Below, one piece after another: positions 12,791 to 25,480 of a stretch of 64,000 nucleotides of DNA (within the stretch, counting starts at the first letter, position 1; every line of letters begins with the position of its first letter). Origin of the DNA: Glandiceps talaboti (Eukaryota; Hemichordata; Enteropneusta; Spengelidae); contig NC_135568.1 of NCBI RefSeq assembly GCF_964340395.1, positions 6,825,079-6,889,078 on the forward strand, in the 5' to 3' direction. The notes beneath the pieces are model-generated. The model had not been told where the DNA came from. It did not search any database and worked only from the letters and a program-made list of their open reading frames with translations. A program made the translations under genes and the position numbers.

Positions 12791-13734
12791 AATTCATGGT
12801 AAATTGTATTGGAAACTATGCCAGTTTTACAATATTCTCCCTTTTTGTTACCAGGGTTACCCAACCTTAGCAAAAACACTGCAGTAGTTTGTCTTAAAGA
12901 GCAGAAGTCCAAAACATTTCTTGTGTGGTTTGCAGGTTTCTTTGTTGTGACTTCAATGATTATATTATCTAGATTTCAGTTTCGTGATGTCAGAAATTGA
13001 TAATATTTGGGAAAGTATAGTTCGTCTTAAAGATTTCAGAAATCCAAATATTTCTTGTGTGGTTTACAGGTTTTTCCCTTCTCATTCTTGAAAATCTGTG
13101 ATAAGCGTGAAAAAGATGGACAAATTACATTAAAATTCGTTTCCATAACTACAGTGATTATGATATAAGGAGATCTCATGTTTTGTGAAATGAGAAAAAT
13201 CTCAATATGTATTCTCTCATAGAAAACCATACTTCAGAATAGATGAATGATTTGTTATTTTTTCAAATCAGAAATGAATAGTCATCCATCTTGTACTGCA
13301 TGGATTCTTCACCAACGGGCTCTGCTGTGTGTCAAAAGAGAGAGCCTTTGCAAAAAGTACTGTTAAATATTTCATGAAATATATTAGTTTGAAAGGCTTA
13401 CGCTTTGAAAGGTTAAGAATAGTGTATGATAAACAGAGATTATAACTAAGCATTCACCGATCTTGTAGACATCTCACTTTTCATCAATTATTATTTTCCA
13501 AACTATTGATTGAGATAAAATGACTTTGCATTTTGAATTGATGTATTCTTCTGTATGTTTTTATCTCTGAAGGCAATAAATATTTCATGTGTATGTATGT
13601 ATGCAATATGGTTAATCTATTAAATTTTATGTGAAGTTAATGCAAAAATATGAATAATGATATAAATATTATGGGATATAGTAAAAATGGATCATTTTCA
13701 CGTTTGAAAAACTTTTTGTATCCCCAAAAATGTA
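12791..13734 (+). other. Intron, nothing seen
   Basis: AT-rich. CTTGTGTGGTTTRCAGGTTT recurs at about 12920 and 13050, a decayed duplication with acceptor-like CAG. No exon. Confidence 0.5.
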
Positions 13735-14745
13735 GATTTTCACTACTCATCTAGCGACTCAGTGACAAGGGCCCCTTAGATCACTCTTATTTTCATATGA
13801 GTCGCTAGACAAGTAGTGACAACCCCTTATAAGTCACGAGTATTTTCTGGCTGAATGAAGAAAAATATTGGAGAATAACATAATTATACCATCACCAGTA
13901 ATCTAAGCAAAAATCAGGGAATTTAATGGCAATTTTAAGCATTTTGACTCATATTTTGAACACAGCAGAACCAGACACGCGTTATTTGACATTCAGAGTG
14001 CTGAGCAGAAATCACATTGAGTCAATGCCCTGTCACGGTCCTCGCAATGCTTTGTTTTAATTAATCTAGAATGAAGTGAAGAAACTGTATGCGTGTTAGA
14101 TAAGGTGTATTGATACCGTTAATATTGTGTGTAGGTAGGTGATACTGATGCAGTGTCAAGGTAAATATTGATGTGAGATTTTAAAAAAAAATTCACCTTT
14201 AACTGTTATTGGAAAATTGATACGATATATTACTAGTATTATTATTTTTACTCATGTGGATAAACATATTTTTAAAACAGTACAGTTGTGCTACAACGCC
14301 ATTGGCATTATTTGTAAATGCCAGGTGATGTGGGGACTTATTACAATTCTCAGGTTTAGATATCGATTGTATTGTGTTTTGTTACAGTGGTATGATAGAC
14401 ATTGATGTGCAACTTTTAATTATACCATGCTCTGGCCAAGTTGAACAAAAAATATGGAATTTATCCCCTGGTCATTCCATGTCACAACACATGTTGACGT
14501 CCTTGGTTCTGTTGTTATCAAAATACGAGTCAAAACATTCAAAAGTGCGCTGCTTTTCCTAATTTTTCTTTGATATTACTGTCGCTTCTATAATTATATT
14601 ATTCCCCAATATTTTTGTTCATTCAGCTGGAAAATACTTGTCACCTAGGGGGGTTTTGTCATGATGAGTTGCTGAACAAGTCGTAACAAAGCCCCATAGG
14701 TCACTCATAATTTCCTTGGCTGAACGAAGAAAAATACTGGGGATA
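13735..14745. repeat. Inverted pair of dispersed repeat family F (~300-bp arms)
   Basis: The segment at about 13741-14030, read on the minus strand, aligns along its length with 14430-14745 on the plus strand. Shared ordered blocks include CATGTTGAC/CACGCGTT..., GAGTCAAAAC, TTTTTCTTTGAT/GCTTAG, TAATTATATTATTC, CAATATTTTTSTTCATTCAG and the GTCACTCATAA-type middle. The forward copy itself ends in 34-bp inverted arms (14604-14637 and about 14709-14742). The reverse copy carries an extra 21-bp inverted repeat (13741-13761 with 13798-13818, 19 of 21 matching). A third copy is at about 58800-59080. Non-autonomous DNA-transposon-like, class unknown. Confidence 0.65.
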
Positions 14746-15329
14746 ATATCTATGAGTGCTTCTCAGTCTTAAATATACCCATGTAAAATGAGTGCTTCTG
14801 TCTTAAATATACCCATGTAAAATGTACTGTGTTTAAAATGATACAGGTAAAATATTCTACATTGATGCAGACCTTGACTGGAATTCTGAACATTAGATAT
14901 TGATAGGAAATGTGTTGATTATTATAACTGGTAAAATATTGGAACTTTTATTCTGCACGTCCAGTTGTGGCTGCCGACTTTGTCAATATGTGATGTAATG
15001 TAATATGAAATGTATTGTGTTTGAAATGATATTGATACAGGTAAAATATTATGATGAACAATGACATGGGCCGTAACTCTTAGATATCAATTTGAGATGG
15101 TGTTGTGTTTAAATATAAGAGGTAAAATATTATGATGGACATTTATGTGCAATTTTTAACTGCATTTCGTAAGTTTCAGATGTCAATATAAAATGTGTTG
15201 TGTTTAATGAGTAAAATACGTAAATTATTATGATAGAGATTTGTGTTTTAGGTGTCAATATAGAATGTATCGTGTTTAACGATAATCCTCCATGTGATGC
15301 ATCTAAGCTTTGTATTCACTGATGCATGT
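14746..15329 (+). other. Intron, short degenerate repeats
   Basis: CTTAAATATACCCATGTAAAATG occurs twice near 14768-14822. The phrase AAATGTRTTGTGTTT...GTAAAATATTATGATGRAC recurs at about 14810, 15010, 15095 and 15190, suggesting a decayed ~90-bp array. Confidence 0.5.
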
Positions 15330-16600
15330 TATGTTTACTGATGTAGTTCTGTTCTTGCTGAGGCAGCTCTGATCTCATACTGTAGCTGTGTTCTTGCTGA
15401 TGCAGCTCTGATCTCACACTGTAGCTGTGTTTTTGCTGTCGCAGCTCTGATCTTATACTGTAGCTGTGTTCTTGCTGATGCAGCTCTGATCTCACACTAG
15501 CTGTGTTTTTGCTGTCGCAGCTCTGATCTCGCACTGTAGCTGTGTTTTTGCTGAGGCAGCTCTGATCTCACAGTGTAGCTGTGTTTTTGCTGAGGCAGCT
15601 CTGATCTCACAGTGCAGCTGTGTTCTTGCTGATGCAGCTCTGATCTCACGCTGTAGCTGTGTTTTTGCTGAGGCAGCTCTGATCTCACAGTGTAGCTGTG
15701 TTCTTGCTGATGCAGCTCTGATCTCACAGTGTAGCTGTGTTTTTGCTGGCGCAGCTCTGATCTCATACTGTAGCTGTGTTTTCATTGTCGCAGCTCTGAT
15801 CTCACACTGTAGCTGTGTTCTTGCTGATGCAGCTCTGATCTCATACTGTAGCTGTGTTTTTGCTGATGCAGCTCTGATCTCACAGTGTAGCTGTGTTCTT
15901 GCTGGCGCAGCTCTGATCTCACACTGTAGCTGTGTTTTCATTGTCGCAGCTCTGATCTCATACTGTAGCTGTGTTTTTGCTGTCGCAGCTCTGATCTCAC
16001 AGTGTAGCTGTGTTCTTGCTGATGCAGCTCTGATCTCATACTGTAGCTGTGTTTTTGCTGATGCAGCTCTGATCTCGGTGTAGCTGTGTTTTTGCTGGCA
16101 CAGCTCTGATCTCATACTGTAGCTGTGTTTTTGCTGATGCAGCTCTGATCTCACACTAGCTGTGTTTTTGCTGTCGTAGCTCTGATCTCACACTAGCTGT
16201 GTTTTTGCTGTCGCAGCTCTGATCTCACACTGTAGCTGTGTTTTTGCTGTCGCAGCTCTGATCTCACACTGTAGCTGTGTTTTTGCTGTCGTAGCTCTGA
16301 TCTCATACTGTAGCTGTGTTTTTGCTGTCGCAGCTCTGATCTCACACTGTAGCTGTGTTTTTGCTGTCGCAGCTCTGGTCTCATACTGTAGCTGTGTTTT
16401 TGCTGTCGCAGCTCTGGTCTCATACTGTAGTTGTGTTTTTGCTGTCGCAGCTCTGATCTCATACTGTAGCTGTGTTTTTGCTGATGCAGCTCTGATCTCA
16501 CACTGTAGCTGTGTTTTTGCTGTCGCAGCTCTGATCTCACACTGTAGCTGTGTTTTTGCTGTCGTAGCTCTGATCTCACACTAGCTGTGTTTTTGCTGGC
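15330..16600. repeat. 39-bp minisatellite, about 32 units
   Basis: Unit is GCAGCTCTGATCTCACACTG followed by TAGCTGTGTTTTTGCTGTC (39 bp, a multiple of three). Variants alternate in a non-random order (TTCTTGCTGATGCAG, TTTTTGCTGTCGCAG, TTTTTGCTGAGGCAG, TTTTCATTGTCGCAG). Because the unit is 13 codons, minus-strand frames appear as 60-220-residue proteins with a RSELRQQKHSYSV-type repeat. Units lacking the dinucleotide GT (about 15499, 16154, 16192, 16582) shift the frame, so these are not treated as genes. On the plus strand, T-rich runs followed by CAG recur in most units. Confidence 0.95.
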
Positions 16601-16637
16601 ACAGTTCTACATCTAATCTCAGGCCATACAAATACAA

Positions 16638-16720
16638 AAGTTGTTTGGTTCCAGTAGTCTGACCCAACCTACTCTCTTACTGCCGACCCTAAACTTTTTT
16701 TTTAGGAAATTCCAAAAAAA
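16638..16720 (-). repeat. Dispersed repeat family D, fragment
   Basis: On the minus strand this reads AAAAAAAGTTTAGGGTCGGC ... GGTTGGGTCAGA..ACTGGAACCAAACAAC. It matches the right part of the copies at 7860-7915 and 63135-63205 (AAGTGTAGGGTCGGC ... GGGTCGGGTAACC..CCGGAACCAA). Confidence 0.6.
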
Positions 16721-17689
16721 TATTGAAAAATTGAAAGACATGGGAGAAATATTGAGATTTGATGACATTATCGTCTTGTGATCAAAACAACATGACAGAA
16801 TTCAGTGTAGCACACAATGTCGTCTGCATATCATACAGAAAGTGTGAACATATTGCTGAGAAATCTCTGTGGACCTCTACATTCATTTTAACAACCTGAA
16901 CCAGACCAAACATTTGTTTTTAAATAAAAAATTTCCTACCTACACACCTATTTCAAAATTTTAGTTTTGAAATTGAGCATTATTGGAAGCACGCAATTTG
17001 TTCCTTTGGCCTCACACAGAAATATGACTTTGCAGTTTTATTGAGAAAGACAAGCTAATCAGTAAATGTCTGGGTACACAGTAGTACATGTATATTTGTA
17101 GAAACTAATTCAGTTACTGTTAACAAACCTCTGTGTGGGTGATACTATGCAAATATTTTAAGTTTTCTAACAAGAAAATAAGGGTTAGACCCTTGAATAT
17201 ACTTGAAACGTAATATGCTGCTCCCAGTCATGCGAAAAGTCTAATCTCACCGTTCCATGATTTTAACTAATATTGGGGACATATGTTGTCTTTTTGATAA
17301 TTAGATGGAACGACAGATAAGTAATAATGTCATTCAAATACACAAAGGTCGTGTTTCGGTCATCCATGAACAAATGACATGTTGCCATGGCAACCAAATT
17401 TAATATCATTTACTAGTCGATTACAAAATATTTTATTAATTTTGGAGTGCACATTTTCTTGGAATTTTTTCATAGTATTGTACAGATATAAATTTTTAAA
17501 ATCGTTTTTTTCAGATGTAATGTGGCAGACATCACATACGACTTTTACTAACTTGCAGGCGAAAGATAAAAAATATCTTTCCGTGATGTATAAATAGATA
17601 CATATTTTTTATTCTTTGTCGTAGACCCCTTGCTTACGGTGTTAGAGTCACACTATTGGAAACGTCGAAATTTTTACTGAAGATGAATT
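16721..17689 (+). other. Intron, nothing seen
   Basis: AT-rich unique sequence with a few random ORFs. Confidence 0.5.
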
Positions 17690-18235
17690 CTTGCTTATTG
17701 TGTGGGAAGCCAAAAATGTGAAAATAAGTAGTGACTAAAATGTCGTCTTGTACATGAACACAATGCAACAGGCTCAGTAATTTCTCAAAATTAGTCTTTA
17801 GGAACTAGTTGAAGAGTGTAAGGTGGTAAAATTTTCTAGAGTGAAAAAGTCGTGTTGTGCAACACACTACTATACCGTCCAGATAAATGAAATTAGTACT
17901 TGCTATGTAGAGAGTGTTGTGTTGTAACTTGTATGCTGTAAAACTGGACATTTTCAGTTATTTCGCGGGACGACAAAAATGCAAAAATAAGTTGTGTGAC
18001 AATATTGCCTTCTTTGTTCGTGAGCAAAATGTACCAATCTGGAAATTAGTAAAAATACGTCTTTGAGAACTAGCTGAAGACTATAAGTTGCTCAGTGTCA
18101 GATACAAATTACATGCTCAGTGTCGGACACAAATTAGATGCTCAATGTCAGATTCAAATAAGTTGTCAGACACAAATTAGATGCTCAGTGTTGGACACAA
18201 ATTAGATGCTCAGTGTCAGACATAAATAAAATCGC
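17690..18235. repeat. Degenerate duplication (~290 bp) and ~26-bp repeats
   Basis: Two diverged copies begin near 17705 and 17975, sharing AAAAATGTGAAAATAAGTAG / GCAAAAATAAGTTGTG, CTTTAGGAACTAGTTGAAGA / CTTTGAGAACTAGCTGAAGA. At 18096-18225, ATGCTCAGTGTCRGACACAAATTAG repeats about five times. Confidence 0.7.
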
Positions 18236-21019
18236 AAAATTTTCTAGTAGCGAAAATATGTAGTTTTACAGTATGTGCATAGTGAATTTAGGCATATACG
18301 TCAGAAAATAATTTATTTTAGTGATGATTGTTCTCGATTCTTTAATTATTAATAAAAAAATTACATCAAATCTAGACAAATTGCTTTTGTAAATTACATA
18401 ACGATAAAAAATAAATGAGGCGTAGACTCTATTATACTCTTTTTAGAATTTTCTACTGAAATTTGAATACATGTAGCTCGAAGGCAAAAGTGACGACAGT
18501 TATACTGCAAAAAAACGAAAACTGCATTATATGTAACTAAGTTTAAATTGGAAATTTTTGCTCTTTAAGAGATGGGAAAAATGTACAGAATATCAAACTG
18601 AAAAAGTAATCTCTGAAAGTGATTTTTTTTCTGTACAATTCGTTTTGGATTGAAACTACATTTGTAACAGCTGGTGTTTATACTTTTAGGTGTGTTTGTT
18701 GGTGTATTACCTACATGTACAAGTACTATTAACCTGTGCAGTTCTGAACAGCCTCCCGACAAAAATATTTAACCAAAATTTTTTATTTTGAGGAACTTTT
18801 TTGTACATTTTTAGGTAATTTTAGATGCAAATCATTGTTTTACTTCTTTTGTACTTATCGGTTGTAAAATTTTGTTTATTATTTATGGTATTTTTAAAAT
18901 TTGATGAAAATTTAGTCACCTCATTTTATGACTTGCTTTGTATTGAGGATCAACTATACTCTCTTTATTTTCTATGCAGTGTAGAACATGTTCTCAGCAA
19001 CTTGAATATTGCATATTATAAGCACACCTCCCTTCTTTCAAATATAACTTTTATTGTTGTTGCGTCTACAACGTGCACTTTGTTCGTTTGCGCCGTATGA
19101 CTCAAATCCGCCCAAATGATGGTAAAGGTTCTTTAGTATTCTCCGAACAATGCAGCTGTTGTTTTGACTGAAGCCAGTTCACATGGTTCCAGATAGCTTA
19201 GTAAAGGTTACATTCTATGTTCGATTGCTATACTTCACTACCTATAGTTGTGTGCAAAAATGTGGCGTCTGAGTTTCTCAAATATTGTTCTCGAAGCATT
19301 TTCAAAATGTGACGGTTTTTGAGAAAAATTTTTGACATGAATTTGTTTAGCAATATTATTTCTATGCTTTCAGTGTAAAATTAAGTTGGAATGCACCAAA
19401 ATTTTTTAAAAACCTCCAAAATTTGTTAAAATAAATTGGTGGGAAAATGGTACAAACAAATTAAACAGATGTTTGTTTACAAGAGAATAAATATCAATAG
19501 CAATAAATAGTTAGTCGTAAATTATTTTTAATGAGGCGTTTTATACTCTGAATTTAATAAAGGTTTAATGGGAAACTGTAAGAGGGAATTTGTTGTAGAA
19601 AGTAGAACATTCCATTCTGAAATGGTCAAAACAAATAAAGAAGATAAAAGTCACAAGTTAATAGAGAAGTGAACTCTTCAGTCATAGTGTGTAGGTAGAA
19701 TGATGATATCCAATCTCAAGGTCAAGAACTGTATGCTTTATTGATCTCTGTAAAGTAGAGAGAGTGATACTCTTGCAGTTGTTCACATTTCTTTGATAGG
19801 GCAAACTGCCAGAAGGCATATCCTTGTTGAAACGAAAGCCTCTGTGCAGACGTCTTTCCCAGCACAATTATTTAAACAAAGTGTATGGTGTTTTTCTCAC
19901 AAAAATTTATACTTTTCTTTAAATTTTTTGAAAAATCTCTAGATTTTTTAGATTGAAATTGTAGAAATTAATCGAGCAAAGGATGTAGTTTCAATTTTAT
20001 TTTGACCTTTTTGCACCAAAATTCTGTGAACAAATTTTTACAAGTGCTTTAAATTTTTGTAAAAACTTTACTTTATTTTAGACAAAGATCATTGATAACA
20101 TTTCTATAAATTATGTGACGGCAATGTTTATGTTATAAAGCTACCAATTTCTGAAAAATTTCATAATTTTTTAGAGTCATCAGGTATTTTTATGTCTGGC
20201 TATAAAGACGTGAAGCCAGATCACAGTTAGATTTCATAATGTAAATAACTTGACATACTCTTAATTCAATTAAAACTGTAATATTATAATTAAAATGCTT
20301 ATAATTATTAGGTCATTAATTATGTCAAAAAATGAAAATATTTATCAATGATGGCACATGTTTAATTACTTTTAAATGTTATGTAATTGATTCTTAGAGA
20401 CACTATGCATTTAACAATGTACTTGTTAATTATATTTGAGTTTTTTTGTTTGAGGGAAGTTCTAAGTTCCCATATCATTCTACATAACTTTCCAACCAGA
20501 AATTTAGTATGAAATCTAGAAGTATAACATTGAGACAGTTTGAAAGTGTTGCCATATTTTTCCATGTCTGTATGAGCTTGATTTTGAAAAATACCCAATA
20601 TTTCTGTTTTAAAAGTAGCAAATCAGTTTTTGATGTAGTGTAAACCTTCTCAAAGCTGAACCAGACATCACCAGGTTGGTTTAGTCTAGATGCCAACATG
20701 GTATCGAATCATCTCTAACTCAAACAGAGATCTGAAGATTCGATGAAGGATAGCACGAGACTGACAAATTGGTTTCCACTGTCATTATTTTAATGGCATT
20801 ATTCGAACGTGTGAAAATTCTGTCACCTTTCACAATACATGTAAGTTAACCATAAATTTCATAGGTATTTAAAATGGTATCTATAACAAAACAAGTGTGT
20901 ATCTGTGTACTTCAATAGGCTGAATAACAATACTAACATAGACTTCACTATTGTGTTTATTTTATTAAATGACTGGCCATGAAGGCAGTAGGATACTCAA
21001 TACAGCAGCTTTCTAAAGA
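18236..21019 (+). other. Intron, nothing seen
   Basis: Very AT-rich. Short open frames (18825-19100, 20362-20699 minus) show no splice support or recognisable composition. Confidence 0.5.
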
Positions 21020-21365
21020 GGTCATGTTGTGTATCAAGGTCAAGGGTCAAGGGTCATTGAATGTACAGTAACAAAGTGTAGATTTCTATGTACACGTGAA
21101 TATTTCAAAACAAAACTTGGACACACAACTGCTACTACCATTGACATGTTTGAAGATGTCATGTCGTGTCATGTATCAAGGTCAAAGGTTAAGGGTCATT
21201 GAATGTGTACATGTACAGTAACAAATACATGTAGATTTCTATGTATAAGTGAATATTTCAAAATAGACACACAACTGCTACTACCATTGACATGTTTGAA
21301 GATGTCACGTTGTGTATCAAGGTCAAAGGTTAAGGGTCATTGAATGTAAAATAACAAATATACAG
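21020..21365. repeat. ~140-bp tandem repeat, three copies
   Basis: Repeats of TATCAAGGTCAAAGGTTAAG GGTCATTGAATGT and of CACACAACTGCTACTACCAT with TGACATGTTTGAAGATGTCA. Copies start near 21035, 21172 and 21312; the last two are about 90% alike. Confidence 0.85.
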
Positions 21366-21581
21366 TCATGTAGATTCATGAATTGATGACTGCATGTGTA
21401 TAATACTTACAGTTAGTATTTTAAATGAAATATAGACCAGCTGTTAATATTGACTGACTGAATGTGTTAGTTTATATCTTTGGTCAAATAAACATGTTTC
21501 AGTCAACTATCTGCTGTCAATGGTTTTACATTACCCATATTCATGCAATTTCAGATAAACATCAACTTTAAAGTTGTCACC

Positions 21582-21676
21582 CATTTGGGGATCTTGCTGT
21601 GGGCCACATTGCATCATGGGAGTCAGTAGAAATGTTCATGCAAGGGTTGAACAATGAATATTCATGAGGTTTTCAC
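21582..21676 (+). repeat. 95-bp dispersed element, copy 1
   Basis: Matches the reverse complement of 51361-51455 at 92 of 95 positions with no gaps, from CATTTGGGGATCTTGCTGTG to GAATATTCATGAGGTTTTCA C. Similarity stops abruptly at both ends. Contains the palindrome TGAATATTCA. A 3' CAG/GTGATA just outside resembles a splice donor, but no frame is open. Confidence 0.85.
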
Positions 21677-22319
21677 TGCAGGTGATAGGCTCTTATGACT
21701 GAAATTTGTCCACAGATGGGAATAGAAACTAAAAAAATTACATTCCATATTTTGATAATTGAATTTTTGGTGGACTCAAATTTGCCAACATCCCTGTAGA
21801 TGAATTTTAAGGACAGAAACAATGATCAGGACAGCAGAAAATCTTGAATGATGGCCTTTGGTAGTAATAACAAAATACTCAACTACAGTGTCTGTTTTAG
21901 AAGAATTCCCTCAAGGACCAGGAACAAGATTCTCTACCTAATCTTGATAACATAGTTAAAGTTTAGTTGATAGGTATGTTGCTTAGCAACTCGGACTGAT
22001 GATGTCATGTAGGTTTAATATCTAACCACTTTTAAATCATTAAAAAGCTTCTCCAGGGCATTTTTGTGTTGCATAATTTTGATATTTGAATCAAAATCCA
22101 TTTTATACACAGTAGTTTTACTATGTAATACTAATAGTGAAGTTTTGATTATGATGTTCTTTAGGCAGTTTTTTTTTTGAAAATTGTATTCTAGTGAAAG
22201 TACTTTTGCCTACGTTATGCATTATGATATCAGTAAATGAGACTCAGAGCTCACTGTTTACTGGGTAGTACTTTTTTTTTCACATTAAAGTGGATCGCTT
22301 GATGGTTGCCTATTCCACT

Positions 22320-22515
22320 TCATCTGATACAGGGTATAGGGTTTGAATAGGGACCTGGTAGGATAGAGTTTGGTTTGTGAAGCATTTGATCCTGTGTACT
22401 TATATAGAGAAACAGGGATTATATACTTAGCTGGACTTTCAGGAAATATATAAAGGGTTGTGCCATTATAGTTTTGTGCCAGGGGTAATCATTGTAAATT
22501 GTACTGCATAAAATG
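22320..22515 (+). mobile_element. SINE family B, degraded 3' fragment
   Basis: Shares the ordered blocks GGGACCTGGTAGGATAGAG, CCTGTGTACTTATATAGAG, GGAAATATATAAAGGG and GTGCCAGGGGTAATCATTGT with the fuller copies at 43.5 and 53.7 kb. The tRNA-like head is absent. Confidence 0.75.
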
Positions 22516-22543
22516 TCGTATTATATATATGTGGCTTAGGATC

Positions 22544-22619
22544 TCCTAATTCCTGGCATGAAGCATGTGCATGTGTATGTATATGTATATATAAGTACAC
22601 TTAATGCCAGGAATTAGGA
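22544..22619. repeat. Hairpin with perfect 16-bp arms
   Basis: TCCTAATTCCTGGCAT at 22544-22559 is exactly inverted at 22604-22619, with a 44-bp loop rich in ATGTGTATGTATAT. It lies directly after the SINE fragment. Confidence 0.9.
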
Positions 22620-25480
22620 TAAATATATGTATATAAACTGTAGTATATTTAAAATGTCTATGCTGGAGTAAACAGTGCTCAATACATATGTATGTAGAGT
22701 GGTATAAATAACACAGTATCAAGCAAGATACACAGGAGCCGTTACACAGTGTTTCACGCTGTTGCGATCATTAGACGACTAACGGTATAATTCTATGAAG
22801 TTCCAAATTCAAAGTTCAAAAATTCCATTTCACGTGATATATATATATATTGATATATATATATTATAATGTGCTTTATAATGATGACTGTAGTCTCCTA
22901 ATCTAACATTAAGTGAACAAAATTTAAGTGTCAATTCTGTTATTGGTAAAAACAAACTCACTGAAATATATTATTAAGCAAAATACATGAAGCGTATTTT
23001 CAGTAAAAAATAAAATTCTATATTGGTTTTTGGACAGAAAAAAATCAAATGAACTCACTGAATTGTGATTTCAGCAAATGCAAAATAATTAAATTGTAAT
23101 TTCAGCAAAAATTTAATCCCTTGAAAATATACACCAGGTGTTAAATGCTCATTATATGCAAATTCATGTCTTTATGTAGATTAAGTGTCAGGTTTTTTTG
23201 CTTAGATTTTGAGGAGGACACTAGAATTTACTTTCAGAGTCTATAAAAATGCTATTATTTATTGTAAATTATTCGAATTTTGGATTAGAAATTCAACCCT
23301 GTAGCTTTTAAGTCATAAATCCTGTCTTTCCCTGTTGGCTATAGTTGTGTATGCAACTGACTTACATGAAAGGCAGTGACATTGACAGAATATTAATTAA
23401 CTCTTTGGTTATGCTGTAATAGTATGAGAGATAAATCAATTTATGCTAGGCATTAAAATGCAATAAATCATTTCGGTGTTGGAACTCACTAAGAATGCAT
23501 TCATGTCAGCCAGGGTAATTTGTCTGCATACATATATAATATATGCTACCTTTTACTAGTTTTTAGGGTGCGTTTTCTAGCTATTTTGTCTAAAATCGGG
23601 TCTGTTTTTTTTAGCTGAAGAGTGTAAAATGGGGTCTGTGTTTTGAGCTGAAGAGTCTAACAAGTAAGATGGGGTCCACACAACATTATTTTCAATTTTG
23701 CTTGGTATAAAATGACAGTGATCCATTGTGTACCAAATCATAACTATGTCATTAATTGTTCCCAAAATGTTGCCTCCTTAGTGAACTACATTTGGTGATC
23801 TACCATGTACAATGGAACAACTGCAAATGTATTTTCATTAAAAAAATTTGTTTTTCTAAGAACCTGTAATGGTCTAAAATGAGGTGTTGTTTTTTTAGTC
23901 ACACACCCCTATCAGAATTGGTCATTGGTTCCACCTAATTGTTTTATAAAGTACCGTAAAAGTCCAACATTTGATAGATTGTTGCACCGACAGCTCTTCT
24001 CAGTCAGCAGTGAGATAAAAAAAAATACAAATATATACATGTACACATTAAAATCTTACAAAAAAAACTGACTTTACAGGAGGCAGTATAATTTTTTCTC
24101 ACATTTCCAGTCTCTGTTCCCAGTTCCTTAAGTTAAAGCTTCATAATAAACACTGAGGTTGTAAAGAAAGGTGCTCATTCAGTGAGTAAATCTCACATCA
24201 AAAGAGACCATTATTCGATTGAATACAGCTTGCATAGTACACTGTTATGTCATTCAATTCACACAATGAATCGTTTTGTTACCCTCAGACAGCAAGGTCT
24301 GTTAAGGTTAGATTCAGTTATCAATGGGTGTGTTCAATATAAAAACAGTTAGCTAATAGTTAGTGAAGGACACCTCGCTTGCATCCTGAATGTGATTGTC
24401 CAACGAAATGCAAAATGGCAGCATAATCAAGTAAAAAATCTTCTCATATGTTGACGGTGAGTCAGATAATTGGAACATACTATTGTGGTTTCGCCAGGAC
24501 ACAAGAACAAGCTGTTTATTTACCACGTAGTGAACTGTTGATCCACTGATTTTGACCTATGACCTGTGACCTATGAGGTATGAAACTAGTCGAAGATTGA
24601 AACCATTTTTTTTATGATTGATAATTCTCAGTAGTAGAAATGAGTACAAAAATAGCAATGAATCCTTGACTAAAATTTCATACGTCAGTGGGTTCTGACA
24701 CTCTTCCTGACGTGAGACTGAGTTGTGCCCTTTGATACAACACATCTATGTATTACTAAATTACCAGTAGTAGTATTGTTTACGGAGACAGAAATATTTT
24801 ATAAATTTACATTCAGCGCTATTTGTTCCATACTCGTTCCTCTATTGTGTAGACTCACATGCCTTCAGATACTTCTGCTGGTATCCATGAAACTCTTTCA
24901 ACTGAGATTATACAGGGTTTGTTGCTCCTGGAAACTACTGGAAAGTCCCAGAATTTAAAAGAGCACTTTTGAAAGTCGTGAAAAATAATGTGATTATGGA
25001 ATGCCTTGAAAATGGTCTACTAAACATTCAATATTATTGTAAAAGTGTCAGTTATATAGGTGAGAAATATGCATTAAAAAGGAGATGTGTTGTAAATGTA
25101 TTTTGCTGTTCGTTAACTCCTGGAAAATGCCCAGAGTTGATTTGAATTCTCCTGGAAAAGTGATGGTAACTCCTGGAAACTCCTGGAATTTTATTTGACT
25201 TTTAATAAGTATATGAAACCAGGATCATACATATATCATATGTAGCTACTATAATGGTACTGTCTTTTGACCACAGCCAGAAAAAATAATGTAAACAGTT
25301 GTACTATTTCTGTGATATTAAAATTAATTATCTCAACAAGGTATTTACAAAAATGTACATAATACATGATTGTGTACCTAATAATGAAATAAAATTCAGA
25401 CAGTAATTTCATTTTCTGTCAAAAATAATGATTAATTTCTGTGTCTCTCAAATTGAAATGTAATATATTTTTCCAAACAG
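22620..25480 (+). other. Intron, nothing certain
   Basis: AT-rich. A local duplication at 23590-23680 (GGGTCTGTKTTTT..AGCTGAAGAGT) creates an acceptor/donor pair around 23615-23663 that was considered and not accepted as an exon. Otherwise no feature. Confidence 0.5.

Noticed and set aside
15492-16154. 220-residue minus-strand ORF with a 13-residue repeat
   Set aside because: Produced by a 39-bp minisatellite whose unit is a multiple of three; frames break at units with 2-bp deletions, and no promoter, acceptor or conserved flanks are present.
23615-23663. 49-nt candidate exon with strong borders, phase 0 in and phase 1 out
   Set aside because: Built from a local duplication (AGCTGAAGAGT repeated) and mutually exclusive in phase order with the 25481 candidate; composition looks repeat-derived.
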